64,000 nt of DNA, taken from Margaritifera margaritifera (lineage: Eukaryota > Mollusca > Bivalvia > Unionida > Margaritiferidae). Position 1 is the first letter of the stretch. Every line of letters starts with the position of its first letter. Under the pieces are notes generated by a model. The model worked only from the letters and a program-made list of their open reading frames with translations. It was not told the origin of the DNA and made no database searches. The stretch lies in contig JAQPZY010001500.1 in assembly GCA_029931535.1 (NCBI GenBank), positions 2,963,501 through 3,027,500 on the forward strand. The letters are read 5' to 3'. A program made the translations under genes and the position numbers. This document shows positions 37,939 through 49,827 of the stretch, piece by piece.

Positions 37939-39240
37939 CTCCAAGGCATATTTTTGTCTCGCAGAAATAGCCCATGGTGGTCTGTATTCAAGCCATTCGC
38001 AACTTCGAGCACTCTGTACCATCGCCGCTAAGTAAGAGGTTTTGAGGAGAAAAAGAACACTAAAAAATTAGGTTATAATTGCAAGGCACGAGAGACAAAC
38101 CGTTCCGCTCCTTTATCACCCGAAGGCTGCCATTCACAGCTTCATAGTCAATGCTAGTGATAATATCTACCTCCTCGGCTATTTACCAAACAATGATTGA
38201 CCAACAAGCTCATTCGGAACCACCTCGGCTATTTCTGCAAGACAAAATTATGCTCTGTACCTCGAAGTTGCGAATGCAAGAAGCTGTGAATGCATTAAAC
38301 TATTTTTCATTCGTAACTTCTCGGTCAATCCTAAGGTCAATCCAATCGTAGAAATAGCCAAGGTCGTCCGAAGAACCTATGCAAAGATTTCCTTGTTCGG
38401 CGTGAATATGCATAAACCTGTCCTGTCAGTGCGAGCGTGAAGAAAAGTCTTCTAGCGATTGTGCCTCAACATGACCTATCACACTGTTGGAATGAGCCAA
38501 TCAAAGTTTTCTTCAAAGACTTTCATTTATGTGTTGGAGATTGTTACATTGTTTTATTCATGACGTATTTTTGTTTATGCGTATTCATGAAACCAAAGAA
38601 ATCTCCGCACAGGCAGCTACGGGTGATAAACGAACGTAGCGGATTGTCTCCCGTGTCTTGAGACGATGCTTCGAGGTCAAACCTTTAGATCATAGTGGGA
38701 ATATAGCATGATATCCTGGCTTCCCATGACGTTACGTACACGAGCTGTCTAAGCGGGCATATTTGTGTCTGGCAGAAATAGCCGAGGTAGACCGAATTAA
38801 CACGCAAGGGAATGAACTATTGAAGATATGGTTGCTGTCTCTTAATATAAAGTTTTGCTGTGAAAGCAAATCTTTTTACCACCTTAATTTATATTAAACT
38901 TAAAGTTAGTTGTATATTTTAGTATTTTAAACAAGACCATTGGAAAAACAGCAACCTTTTCTTATAAAATGATAAATTATAATTATTTTAATCTTATTTA
39001 TTCAGGTCAAAGAACAGGTATTTAAAGGGCATTTTAAAAATTATTATTAACCATTTCTTCAATTTTCATAGCGCTAGTATCCAGTCCAAGGTGAATTATA
39101 CCAATTCCCTATTTGGTATTTATATTTTTGGCGATCTCACATTGATGTGAGATAATACATAGCAGAGAAAGCAGTGAAAATTGTATAGGCCAGTTAGGAA
39201 TCTACTACTCTAGTAAAGTGATTAGTACTTATTTCATTAT
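37939..39240 (+). repeat. 12.6-kb unit segment, also at 9660-11640
   Basis: Aligns with 9660-10262 and 10973-11640 and lacks the LINE and T-tract insertions found there. No gene seen. Confidence 0.6.
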
Positions 39241-39249
39241 CTTGCATAA

Positions 39250-39818
39250 TCTGTCCAGTTAATAGATAGTAACTTTTTTTTCCTAATTATTTGATATAAA
39301 GCTGCTCAGCTGCCCCCGTTATAATGTGGGTATGGTCGTGGATTCCCATGAAATTGGTCAAATTTTGATTTACAATTGCTACCAATTTGTTTTGCTTAAT
39401 TTATGTAATTGGCAATGGCATTAAGAGGGGGCACTGTCATTGGCATTTGAACTGCTTTGGTCCAAAGTTTGGATCTTCCTGCATCTAATTTAATTCTTAG
39501 CTTATTGAAACAATTCGTGAAAGTGTGTGAAAATATCAGCCACTCGGACAAGAGACCAACTGAAATAAATACATGCTATTTGATTGTCTTTGGGGTCGAT
39601 GTCGTTTTCACAAATGATTGCTTATAGCAAAACTAGAGGCAAAAACTGACCTTTAATGAGAATTTTTTCAAGGTTGAGGCATCTGATTCAGAACAGATTT
39701 TTGCCTGTAATTTGACCATGATGACCACATCTATTGAATTTTCCACAATATACAAATTATTTGATGATTTAAATCTGGATTGTGAAACTGGTCATTTACT
39801 GCTGATTTTCTGTTAATA
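39250..39818 (+). repeat. End of copy B and start of copy C of the unit
   Basis: 39250-39610 aligns with 12060-12400 and 26610-26880. From 39590 the sequence aligns with the start of copies A and B (gttttcacaaatgattgc against 1-40 and 26880-26905). The junction gives the approximate 12.6-kb period. Confidence 0.65.
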
Positions 39819-41435
39819 ACTACTTTATTTAGACAAAGAAACTCAATTAGTTACAAGAACTAATCTACCTTGCGGCTTCCTGTTATGTACAATATATGCA
39901 GTATATACAGCACAATGTGATAAAATTGTCTTAACACTAAAGAATTTAGTTATTTTGAAAATCAAAGTTCAACCCCAGAACATATGCACAGAAATCAGTG
40001 AGCACATAAACATATATAAAATATATTGTATTGAAAAATTCATCTGTAAAAAAGATTTATAAGCAGAGAAAAGCAGGAGGTATTTATTCTACTTAGAACT
40101 GTTTGAATGTCTTAAGATTTCATTCATTTGAGACATTCATTATGAAAAGAAGAAATGCCAGGGGCCTGCCTTATGTCACTGGGAATTTTGTTCCATACTA
40201 GTGGACCAGTATATTGAAAGCACTACTTAAACAACTTCTTTGGCATAATGTAATTTTTACTTCAACCAGACCTTAAATTTGGAGTACCATCAGCATCTCT
40301 TTGGTGAAAGATATTGCTTAGGTAGACAGGAATGGATTTTCTGGATGCTTTATTATACGTAAATTTGGCCTTTCTAATGAATATTCTTTGGTGTATTGGT
40401 AACATTTTTATAATTTATTGTATCCTGAAAATTGTCTTTAGACTGATCTAAAATTAAATGGAGTCTTTAAAGTTTTGTTACATTTGAATTAGAGATATTA
40501 CCCAAAATTATATTACAATATTCCAAATAAATAAATACATAAGATGACCCTATACTGAAAATGAATCAATGTTCTGATATTCTTAAATAGCCAAAGACAA
40601 AAATGAACATTTTCTTGAAACATTGTTTAATGTTTCGACCAAGTTAGATTGTTATCTACAAATACACAGATTATTTTATCATCAGCGGTCATATTAAGGT
40701 CCATATTGTCAAACAGAACTTGAGAGTTTGTCACCATCTAGCCTTGCTTTTTTTGTTTTGTTGTAACTAGTAGGGTTTTTGTGTTTTTTCTGTATTTATA
40801 ATCATACCGTTTTCCTTGCACCACACTTCAAATCTGTTAGGAGCAATCTTGTAAGTTATTTTCAAGTTCATGTTTGGTTTTACCCGACTCAAATAGTGTA
40901 ATGTCTTCTGCATAAAGGTCAGTGGAAAAAATTGAATTTCCTATCCTAAGGGGCAATTTGTTTATAAATAGAATGAATACCGGTAACAGAGGTCTGAGGA
41001 TTTACTTTCAGAAAGGTGAACATTTAAAGATACTTTTTGCATTCTGTCAGTTAAGAAAGAAGTGGACCAGTTTAGGGAGTTTTCATTACATGAATCAATG
41101 TTCAGTTTTTCAAGCAAAATTTCATGGTCTACAAGATCAAAGACTTTACTAAAATCAACCATAACAGTACCAACCATTTCTCCTTTATCTAATGCTTTCA
41201 GTCATTTATCAATCATAGATATGAGTACAGTTTCACACGAGTGATTCTGTTGAAAGTTAGATTGATTATCATGAATACGGTCATAAGTGTTCAAATAGTT
41301 GATAAAAATTCATCATGTTTTCTAGTAATTTGGAAAGACAAGGAATGATAGAGGTGGGTCTATAGTTATTTACATCATCTTTTGTTCCAGCTTTATTCAA
41401 AGGAGTTACCTAGGAAGTTTTCCAAATCTGTGGCA
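39819..41435 (-). mobile_element. 5'-truncated LINE inserted in copy C
   Basis: A minus-strand LINE remnant of about 1.6 kb lying between unit sequence at 39812 (ctgattttctgtt, compare 27210) and unit sequence at about 41445 (cttacattagtcactattgc, compare 400 and 27320). About 330 bp at the left (39819-40150) would be its 3' UTR. It carries the RT and C-terminal region but no endonuclease. Confidence 0.7.
40150..41430 (-). pseudogene. LINE reverse transcriptase, broken (CR1/Jockey-like)
   Basis: The minus-strand translation moves through RT blocks in the expected order: near 41270-41200 SNFQQNHSCETVLISMID; 41177-41115 MVGTVMVDFSKVFDLVDHEI, which carries the palm A-motif Asp; then RMQKVSLNVHLSES; near 40920-40895 LYAEDITLFESG, where the catalytic YxDD box reads YAED; near 40660-40625 FVDNNLTWSKH; then C-terminal sequence to about 40160. 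Several stops and frame shifts break it. The G-V-P-Q-G block is not preserved. The DD to ED change in the active site would by itself kill polymerase activity. Families with this layout include CR1, L2 and Jockey; I cannot choose between them. The 5' end is truncated just upstream of the palm, as is usual for LINE insertions. Confidence 0.7.
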
Positions 41436-41504
41436 ATTTATTAAATAAAGCTGCTTACTTACATTAGTCACTATTGCTGTATACCATTGTTGTTATTGTA
41501 CACG

Positions 41505-42454
41505 TGTTACGGAATTATGTATTATTTAGTTTTTAAATAATGGTATAGGTTTATGATCTCTGCATAATAGTCTATCAGCTGTTGTCTTGCAGATAGTACA
41601 TATACAGTATTTCAATGTGACTCAGTACATTGGACTTGGGAAATATTGTCACTTGTCGCAGTATATCACGTGATTTAGCGCGTGAGGGTTGAACTTCTGA
41701 CCTAGATTCTATTATTCCATTAAGAGTCAATACTTTATTGACTGGTAAAAACGTTAGTGCATAGGTACTTTAGTGGTGTCACGCATAACCTAGTTTCTGA
41801 TTGGTTCGGAGAGGGTTGTAATCTAGAAGGATTAAATTGTTTTCAAGTTGCAATACAGTTTAAATTGGTTTTTCCTTATTCTGTTTTGCGCAGTCAGAAG
41901 CTATATAATAGGATGTATTGCTGTGTTAGGCATTCTTTTCATAGTTCGTTCAGCCGGAGAGGTCATAAACGAATTTGGTTCATTTTGTGTGCGGATATTC
42001 TGCTTCAGTGATATATATATATATATATATCATTATACAGTACATTCTGGATTAAGTACTGCTTCTTAAACTTTATAATTATACAGCTCCGTGGAATTAT
42101 CGGAAACGTTTCTAGAACTTGTGATATTCTATATTCACAAGGACTATTTGGAATTTATAACACTTGGATATAACTGATTCTTGTTAGTACATCAGTACAG
42201 TGAAGGTTTCATTCGGAACATACTTCATTCGGAATATTTGGATTTCGGAATATTTGGATTAACTTCTGGATCAGTGAACTTTAGAACAATTTAGGACTTT
42301 TAAGGATATTCTATACTGTAAGTTATTTTTAATTCTTTCACTTTGATTGTTTGTTAAAATATTTTAACATTTTAGGAAATTCAATATTTGTATTTTAAAT
42401 CTTGAAAGCTTGTTTGAGTCTTTTCTTTTGTTACATTTACCCCTAGTCGTAACA
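41505..42454 (+). mobile_element. Solo LTR, 950 bp, plus orientation
   Basis: It begins TGTTACGGAATTATGTATTA and ends CCCTAGTCGTAACA, so it has TG...CA ends with a 5-bp inverted TGTTA/TAACA. The flanks cacg and catg may be a mutated 4-bp duplication. It matches 30960-31874 inverted. A CCAAT-like ctgattggtt lies near 41799, and a TATA-like gctatataatagg near 41899, about 100 bp downstream, followed by a probable R region. A (TA)n run interrupts it at 42010-42031. No polypurine tract, primer-binding site or gag-pol lies next to it. Confidence 0.75.
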
Positions 42455-42459
42455 CATGT

Positions 42460-44330
42460 AATCAACTTTCCCTTCTTTCCATCCATCCATCAATCCATCT
42501 GTTCACAATTATTGAAACCTGAGCATAGCTATGCAACCCTGATGTAATTTGGGCTGTACACAGTCTCATAGCCCTAGATCTGCCATTTATGCATTTTGTC
42601 TCATCAACACCATTTTTGGATAGAATTATGGCACTTGTCAATTAATTTCATTTTTTTCACATTGATATTGCTTGTAACCAGCATAGCTCTGCAAACCTTA
42701 CACATAATTAAATACCATTTGGTAGGTGAATTGCCTTTTACATGTAGATGTACCTCTTAAAGGTTTCATATTTTCAGGTCCTATTTCAACAGAGTTATTG
42801 CCTTTTTCCCATCAATGTTACATGTCCACTGCAGTAGACTCTTGTAATTAGCATTGCTCAGGAACCATTCAACATATTCTGATGCAATTTGGGGTGCATA
42901 TTGTCTCATAGATCTAGTTGTGCCATTTACCATATATACTCATGTATAAGTTGATACCAACTGCAAACAGCATAGACCCATATCTGCCATCACATAATGC
43001 TCTGGCAGATCTCGGTCTATGGAGTTTGTAAGGACTAATCAGTAGAACAAACAACATAGACCCTGATCGGCCGGCGCATTATGGACAGCAGATCAGGGTC
43101 TATGTTGTTTGCATTTGGTCCTGGGTTATACATGAGTATAGACGGTATGCATTTAGTCTCAAGAACTTTGGATAGAATTATGGTACTTGAAAATTAATTT
43201 CATATCGCTACATTGATATTGCTTGTAACCAGCATAGCTCTGCAAAGCTTACATATAACTGGATGCCATTTGGAAGGTCAATTGTTAATTACATATGTGC
43301 TTTTTAAAGGATTTGTCTTTTTAGGTCCAATTCTGGTGGAGTTATTGCCCTTTTTCCATTAGTATTAAATCTCCTATATGATCCCTGAATGCACATCTTC
43401 TCTAAACTCTGGTTATCCAACAAAAGTTATTCCGTTTAAAGACTTGCCAAGTGAACTGTAGAGTGGGACCTTTTGTGATATACCCATTGATACTTGCTCT
43501 AGCTAATATTCTGCATGAAGGTCTTTCAGCTTTGTACAAATGTTGCTGATCTATTATCAAATAATATGTAAATTACTAAAAATACAAAACCCTTCAAATT
43601 CTTCAACAAACGCTGAATAGAAACAAACCTTCAAAAATTACTTCTTTCCCAAAACTGCTGGAAAGAGTGACCAACTTTGGCATTCTGGCATAAAGATCTT
43701 ATTACTTTGTACAACTGATGCTGACCCACCAACAAATATGGTTACTGTTACCCCCAAAAAATAAAAAATTAATTTAAAAAAAGTGCTGAAATTTGACAAT
43801 ATTCTTGCATGAAGGCTTTTCATCCATGTACAAATGATACTGATCCATCCTCAAATATGAGTGCTGTTACTTACAACATAAATTTTTTTAAATGTCAGCT
43901 GGCATCATTCTAACCCAAATTTTTAGGCAAATGCCCTTGCATTTGGCATTTTAGGGAGAATCAGCAGGTGTGCAATCTCAGGCCCATGTGGGTCCCTTGT
44001 TACTTTAATAAGTTAAATCATCGGATACATTAAGTTCTGCTATATTATTTACTTCACCAAGCATCAGTGACTGCTATTGGAAGTTTTCAAATAATTGTTT
44101 TTAGAAATATTAATTGAAAGCACTTGTATTTTTGTATTACTCAAAATCAGCACCATAATTTATCACACTGATTGTAAAGGATATTGTGAAATGAGGATCC
44201 GTTTCCATTGTTCCCAAAGGAATTAATGAACATTAAGCCCTATTTACCACAGGCTATCAACAGCAGAGAAATGTTTATCACATTCTCCCATGATGTGTTT
44301 TACAAATATGTAATTACAAAGAAAATTTTG
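42460..44330 (+). repeat. 12.6-kb unit, copy C, with Sat2 monomers
   Basis: 42560-43350 aligns with 470-830 and 27385-27870, with one internal duplication (the tgccatttggtaggtgaatt phrase recurs). 43400-43505 aligns with 890-1010. 43510-43880 holds two to three Sat2 monomers, the tail is at about 43960-44000, and 44095-44275 aligns with 1300-1490. No gene seen. Confidence 0.65.
42930..43145. mobile_element. TA-flanked foldback MITE with 21-bp internal hairpin
   Basis: The terminal inverted repeats around atactcatgtataa (left) and ttatacatgagtat (right) are bounded by TA at 42928-42929 and 43146-43147. The unit sequence without insertion (gccatttatgcattttgtct near 42585) shows the empty site, confirming TA duplication. 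Inside is a perfect 21-bp inverted pair at 43048-43068 and 43091-43111 starting CAAACAACATAGACCC, and an imperfect second pair to its left. Confidence 0.85.
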
Positions 44331-44389
44331 CTGAGCACATGCATTACATAGAAACAAGATGCTCTAATGTCCCAAAAGAATTTGTAGGA

Positions 44390-45390
44390 ATTCAAGAGAA
44401 GACCATTTCTCATTTTTAACTGCTAAGTATTGAAACCATCTCTGATATCCCTGAGCGACAAGATTTTCAAATTTTGCTGTGGTGGCCATACTGGATGTAA
44501 GACTGGCACCCTTTTCATTTAGCGCAAACTGGATATCATTAGAAGACTTTTGTGAAAACCCCATTCAGGAGGAGTAGTGACAAAAAGATTTTCAAGATGG
44601 TCATCATGGCAGCCATATTTGATATAAGATTGGCAGCAAATTTTATTTAGGACCAACTAGATATGATAAGAAGTCTTTTGGTGAAAAACCTATGTCGATA
44701 TGACCAAAAGAAGTGATAACATGTTTTCAAGATGGCCACTATGTGTGGTTTTACTGGATGTCAGATCAGTATAATTTTCAATAAGGCCCACATGATAAGA
44801 AGTCTTTCGATTAAAACCCCATGTCGATATGACTTTCCCTATAGGAGTAGTGATAACATAACTTTCAAGATGGCTGCCATAGCAGCCATATTTGAGATCA
44901 GATCAGAACTGTTTTCATTAAGGGCCAACTAGATATCATAATTAGTCTTCTGTTGAAAACCCAATATCAATGTGACTTTCAATCTATAAGGACTTTCCAT
45001 CTATAGGGAGTAGTGATAACAATATTTTCAAGTTGGTCAAGGTGGCATCCATATTGGATATCAGATTGATATCAAGTTCATTTATAACCAACTAGATACT
45101 ATAAGTCTTCTGGAGAAAACACCAGGTTGATATGACTTTCCATTCAGGAGGAGTAGTGATAACAAGATTTTCAACAAGGATGCCATGCTGGTCATATTAG
45201 ATGTCAGATCAGCATCATGTTCATTTTGTTCCAACTTGACATTATAAGAAGACTTTTAGTGAAAACCCAATGTTGATATGATCCTCCATTCAAGAGGAGT
45301 AGAAATAACAAGATTTTCAAGATGGCCACTGTGGCTGCCATATTGAATGTCCAACCAGCACCATTTTCAATTAGTATCAACCAGACATCA
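44390..45390 (-). repeat. Sat1 tandem array, inverted
   Basis: About seven monomers in the opposite orientation, with aagattttcaagatgg and accaactagatatcat, ending near atgtccaaccagcaccattt. The inversion relative to the arrays at 7370 and 32340 shows that the copy C region was rearranged. Confidence 0.85.
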
Positions 45391-47080
45391 ATTAAATTTA
45401 TCCTAACTTGTGCAAAGCTAAAGTTTTCTGTATGCTGCTTAAATTGACTGAACTGTTTTGATCTAATGGGAAGAAGACTAAAATTCAGGCCTTAAAAATC
45501 AGGGTCTTTCTATATCACACCCCTAACAAAATTTCATTTTATTCACCTTGCTAAAATTTTCATTCCTTTCTGTCAAGTACAAGTGTCACAGAATTACCTT
45601 ATCATGGTGTTAATTGGGGGGGGGGGGGGGAAGGGCAGAAGACATGTTATGTTTTTGCATTAAAAACAAATCCCTTCTAGTTACCAATTGTTCTGTCTCA
45701 ATTTATGCATGATCATTTTCAATTTCTTCTGAATTAAGAAGTTGAGAAAAAAACAAAGTCCCTCACTTCTTAAATCCTTATTTTTGCACTGCAGACAGTA
45801 TGCAGTTAAACAGAGTATTAAAATGTAATATATTGATCATGTACAATTCAAATGATGAATATGTACAGTTATATTAATTCATTACAGCTACACTGCTTTT
45901 AAATCCTGTGTTTTAGTACATGCTCAGATGTAAAGCAAAAGAAGTCATTATGGTGAAAAGGAAATGAAAGGTACCAAATGCATTATGGTGAAAAGGAAAT
46001 GAAAGGTACCAAATGCATTTTTTAATGCTTTCATAACCACCAGATCAATGTTTGACTCACTTTTGCATTCAAACCACGATGGAGACTTTAAAGTAATATA
46101 TACAATTTTCAGATAGCAAGATACTGAGGCTTGGTCCAGCACTAAAGGTAGGGTAGTGGGGTTAATTAGGACTGTTGTAAGTGTTTTATGTCGTGCATGC
46201 CAATTAAAAGTGTAAGGATGATGGAGTCTTTGAACAAAAGTTCAGACCCCACCTTACATATAATTCTGGAACATTTTTATCCAAATGATCATACATGCTG
46301 AAAATTAAAGAAATTGTACAAAACATGCAGACTTGAACTGTGCCAATGGGAAAAAACCAAGAATGAAATGTTATATGTAACAACATCTCTTGTTTGTTTC
46401 TAACTTTTAGGAAGAGAGTAATATTTTTTCTTGACATAAACCAACAAATTCCACCTGGTTATGTCCGACCATAACAGTAGAAGGGGTATACAGTGTTACC
46501 CTTGTTCATCTGCATGTCCATTTGTCCAACGTGGTTAGATTTTCATTTGGGTCAATGTTCAGGCAACTGTGGTGGGGCATTCATGTTCCATGAACACATT
46601 TCTCATTTGAGGTGTGTGGTTTGTGCTATGGCCTGTTTATGAAATTTGGAGTTGCAATTTCCACCTGAAAACAGTTGCTTTAATATTCATATCACAGGTC
46701 ATATTGTATGGCCATCAACATGACCAGAAAATTTGGACTCCGTAAGTATGAACAATGATTATACAAAGTTTGCAACATTCACCAGGCCTGGATTTCACCA
46801 ACATTAGTGGTCCTTTTGTAAACAACATATTTACTGCATTTGAGTTCAAGGTCAGTCTTGTTTACATAGCATTTAACAATTAGATTGGAATTTCCCATGT
46901 CTTGATGTGAGAAAAGTCACATACGCACCAGAAATTTCCATTAGAGTTACTCATATTCTAGAATATTCTGTCAGGTGACTTATCCTTATATTTATACAGG
47001 TTTGGTAAACAAGATTTCATTCATATACCAAACTTCATATTATTAAGGTCAGTCTATTGAGGAATTTAATTTAGTAATCA
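45391..47080. other. No recognised gene; G tract and one tandem duplication
   Basis: A G tract lies at 45616-45630. A 36-bp direct duplication at about 45946-46018 repeats cattatggtgaaaaggaaat followed by gaaaggtaccaaatg. The stretch near 46465-46760 (tatacagtgttacccttgtt) looks like another dispersed repeat, but no second copy is in the window. All ORFs are short and unassigned. Confidence 0.5.
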
Positions 47081-47082
47081 GA

Positions 47083-47529
47083 TGTTACAGTTGTGAAAAT
47101 CAGAGCAAATTCAGAGAGGAATTATTTATTTGAAATATTCATTGGAATTACTAAGAGTGCTCATTCTCATATTGGATTAATACTTGACTTTGGGATTTAT
47201 GTAAATTCATTCCAAGATATTCTGGATTACACCATTCAGGCATATCCGATCAGGACATTCAAGACTACTCACACATCAGAGCATTCAAGACAACTAGCAC
47301 ATCAGGACAAACAAGGATACTGGAATTCATTTGGAACATTCTATATTTAGGACTTGTGATTAGGATATATAGGATTATTTGATTATTTGGACTTTAATTC
47401 ACGTTATTGTAAGTGTCTTTTTGAATTTTCACTTTAATTGTCTTGAAATAAATTCCTTGTTGATTTTACTTACATTGTTGGTTTCACTTTCTTTCTGTTA
47501 CATTATTTTAAGACTTAAGAGTTGTAACA
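47083..47529 (+). mobile_element. Possible solo LTR of a second family
   Basis: It begins TGTTACAGTTGTGAAAATC and ends gagttgtaaca, again with TGTTA/TAACA ends. Its 3' part (tcactttctttctgttacat, aataaattcc) has the layout of the end of the other LTR family (ttttcttttgttacatttac). No convincing target duplication is seen (flanks caga and atag), so the borders are tentative. Confidence 0.4.
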
Positions 47530-49130
47530 ATAGACACTAATTTCATACTTTAAGCAAAATATATGTATGTTCTAATAGTTTCCTTAATAGCACATTTTCC
47601 CTTGCACTAAATTTTCCCATGATTGACTTCGTGACAATTTGAAATAATTAAACAGAAATATAGATAAATCATTAAATCATGTTTATTACATCATCAATAC
47701 AGTAATTCTGGAGAAAAAAAAAAGGTCTATACATTATGTATTTTGTTTCTTGAAGGATTTATTGCAAAACTTGACCTTCTGGGTTAAAATGAATGCATTA
47801 TTTCTTATATTAGGTCCACCAGGTATCTTTCTGTATCAGTAAAATTCAGTTACATGGAAGTACTGAAGCATGAAAGGCAGTGACTTGAGCATGATCATAT
47901 TTTAGGCATAATCACTTACAACAACCCAGTGTTGCTGGCATAAAATTATGTCTCTTTCATAACAAGTCAGTTAAGACTGCGGACTACTGAAACTTTCGGA
48001 AGATTAGTCCATAGTAAGTATGTCAAAGTGAAAATCGTGGGAGATGACCAAACTAGTTTCGTCACCATGCCATTTACACTGGATTTTATATGGATTCATA
48101 TATATAGTCAAACTTGTCCTAATGGTCACCTGTACATAGCAGTTACCTGGTCACAATGACCATTCTAATCCCCCCCCCCTCAGCAAAAATTTCCTATATA
48201 AATGTTCTGTTTGGAACAGTCACCTGCCTTCTGTGGTCAGCAACCAGGTGTTTCCTAAGCAACAGTGGTTCCTCCATGCCTTAAGTGGTCACTGGAGCAC
48301 ATCAACAGTGACTGCTAAAAGTATGCAAATTAAACTTTTGTTGATGAGGAATGCATTGTTTAGATAAAGGCATATCATATGAATTGATGTGTACGCATTT
48401 CATATCTCGCTTGTACTCACCATTCTCCAGTCTAACTCAAATGTGTCAATATGTCCGGTTCAAAAGCGAGGCAGCTTTCATCCTTACAGGAGAGGGTCAA
48501 AGTTGAGTGTGGAAAAAGTAGTCACGTTATTGCTGCAGATATGGGAGTCTGGTGAACTCAGATCCAAGGGATTGTTATGCGTAAGCGAGCTATTATGGTC
48601 AATTTGGAGAATAAAGTTCATCTTTGAGAAGAGATACAAGTTACATCCCTTTTTCAAGGGTCATTCAATATTTAAAACTTGTCTGTAAAGGCAGGTGAAG
48701 TTTTGGTTCATACATCACAAAGAATAGCCAAATACGGCTTCTTTTGATTCCCTATTCATCACAGGCCTCTCATATAAGCCGACTGTCTTTTGATCTCAGT
48801 GGGTTGAGCAACTGCCTAATCCAGATATTGTTTTTGAAGCCTGAACAGCTGTTTCAAAGCCTAAGTTATACAAGTTAGCTGACCAAAGAGTCAATCCTCT
48901 GTTTTACAGTCATATGTAAGCTGTCAATCAGTAGTGAAATTAGTGTTTTATCATGCTGCACAAAACAAAGATCTGCGATTTCTTTAAGTCGGTGATGATT
49001 TAATTTACAGGATGGATTAAAGTGAGCAGGATACAGTGGTCTTGTGTGGAACATAAATTTTGAAGAGAACAACATATACACATATTTTATGATTTTGCTG
49101 AACAGTGCATATAAAACAATCTCGATAACA
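47530..49130. other. No assured gene; one dispersed-repeat-like segment
   Basis: 48100-48330 is rich in tggtcacctgt/ggtcactgg-type phrases and resembles 53563-53735 (gagaccacctgtcttgagag), suggesting a dispersed element of unknown class. A C tract lies at 48171-48179. A minus-strand frame at 49040-48875 is discussed under findings. Confidence 0.4.
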
Positions 49131-49355
49131 TAATAATAATAATAATAATAATAACAATAATGATATTTGGTGCATGGTATTTGTTTAAAAAAAAACAATT
49201 TTGAAAGGTGAACCTGTTTTTTGAAGGTCACCTGTGTACAAAGGCCAGTTTTGCCTTTTTCCATACGTGGCCACTATTGACAGGTTTGACTGTGGTGTGT
49301 GTGTGTATGTATGTATGTATGTATGTATGTGTGTGTATATATATATATATATATA

Positions 49356-49405
<50 letters not shown>
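49131..49405. repeat. Cluster of microsatellites
   Basis: (TAA)n at 49131-49152, (TGTA)n at 49305-49330, (TA)n at 49337-49357 and 49361-49405. They make several open frames of no significance. Confidence 0.9.
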
Positions 49406-49407
<2 letters not shown>

Positions 49408-49447
49408 TATATCTTTCATCCCGATTTGCACATATGTTCTCTTTGGA

Positions 49448-49588
49448 CATTCACTTCATTCCATTCCGTTTATTCACCCAAGAATCTAATGTCAGCGCTA
49501 TATGGTGTATTCAAACCAAACCCACTGAGTGAAGTCCACACAATTGCCGCTGTCATCCCAACCTTCGTTGGACAGCCCAGTCTTCGCT
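49448..49588. repeat. Split repeat A1 of the DIRS-like element (141 bp)
   Basis: Direct repeat of 50135-50275 with about 10 differences. It starts cattcacttcattccattcc and ends cagtcttcgct. The identity ends in the middle of hairpin H2 (see finding): A1 continues into the second arm, A2 does not. Confidence 0.85.
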
Positions 49589-49713
49589 GGGCTCCTTCAG
49601 TTTTCGCTGAAGAAACTTTACTCAAGGGCTATCCATAACATTCTGGCAGGGAGTTTCACAGCCCAGCTGTGACCTCTGTACAACCACGTTGTGCCATTCA
49701 GTAGCCGCTGAAT
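49523..49713. repeat. Array of short hairpins with about 20-bp period
   Basis: Inverted pairs with different stems follow one another: CCAA/TTGG (49558-49571), AGCCCAG/CTGGGCT (49574-49593), CTTCAG/CTGAAG (49595-49612), TCACAG/CTGTGA (49656-49672), ACAA/TTGT (49680-49692), ATTCAG/CTGAAT (49696-49713). Weaker pairs lie at 49523-49531 and 49538-49553. Four loops are six bases ending in (T/C)CG (ccttcg, tcttcg, ttttcg, tagccg). Loop centres are spaced 19, 19, 20, 60, 22 and 19. Confidence 0.75.
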
Positions 49714-49827
49714 CACTCACTGACAGAATGAACCAAAACAGTTTCATCAGTAGCAGCAGACAGTCCCCCTAGGCAAACATTATAATTATAAATAAAAACT
49801 TAACTGGATCTGTGTTTTGTTGTGTAT

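Noticed and set aside
30960..42454. One large LTR retrotransposon between the two LTRs
   Set aside because: The LTRs are inverted and the sequence between is repeat unit, Sat1 and a LINE, with no gag-pol.
49208..49638. Overlapping ORFs of 93 and 134 codons
   Set aside because: Driven by the TGTA and TA microsatellites; the downstream part is repeat A1 and the hairpin array.
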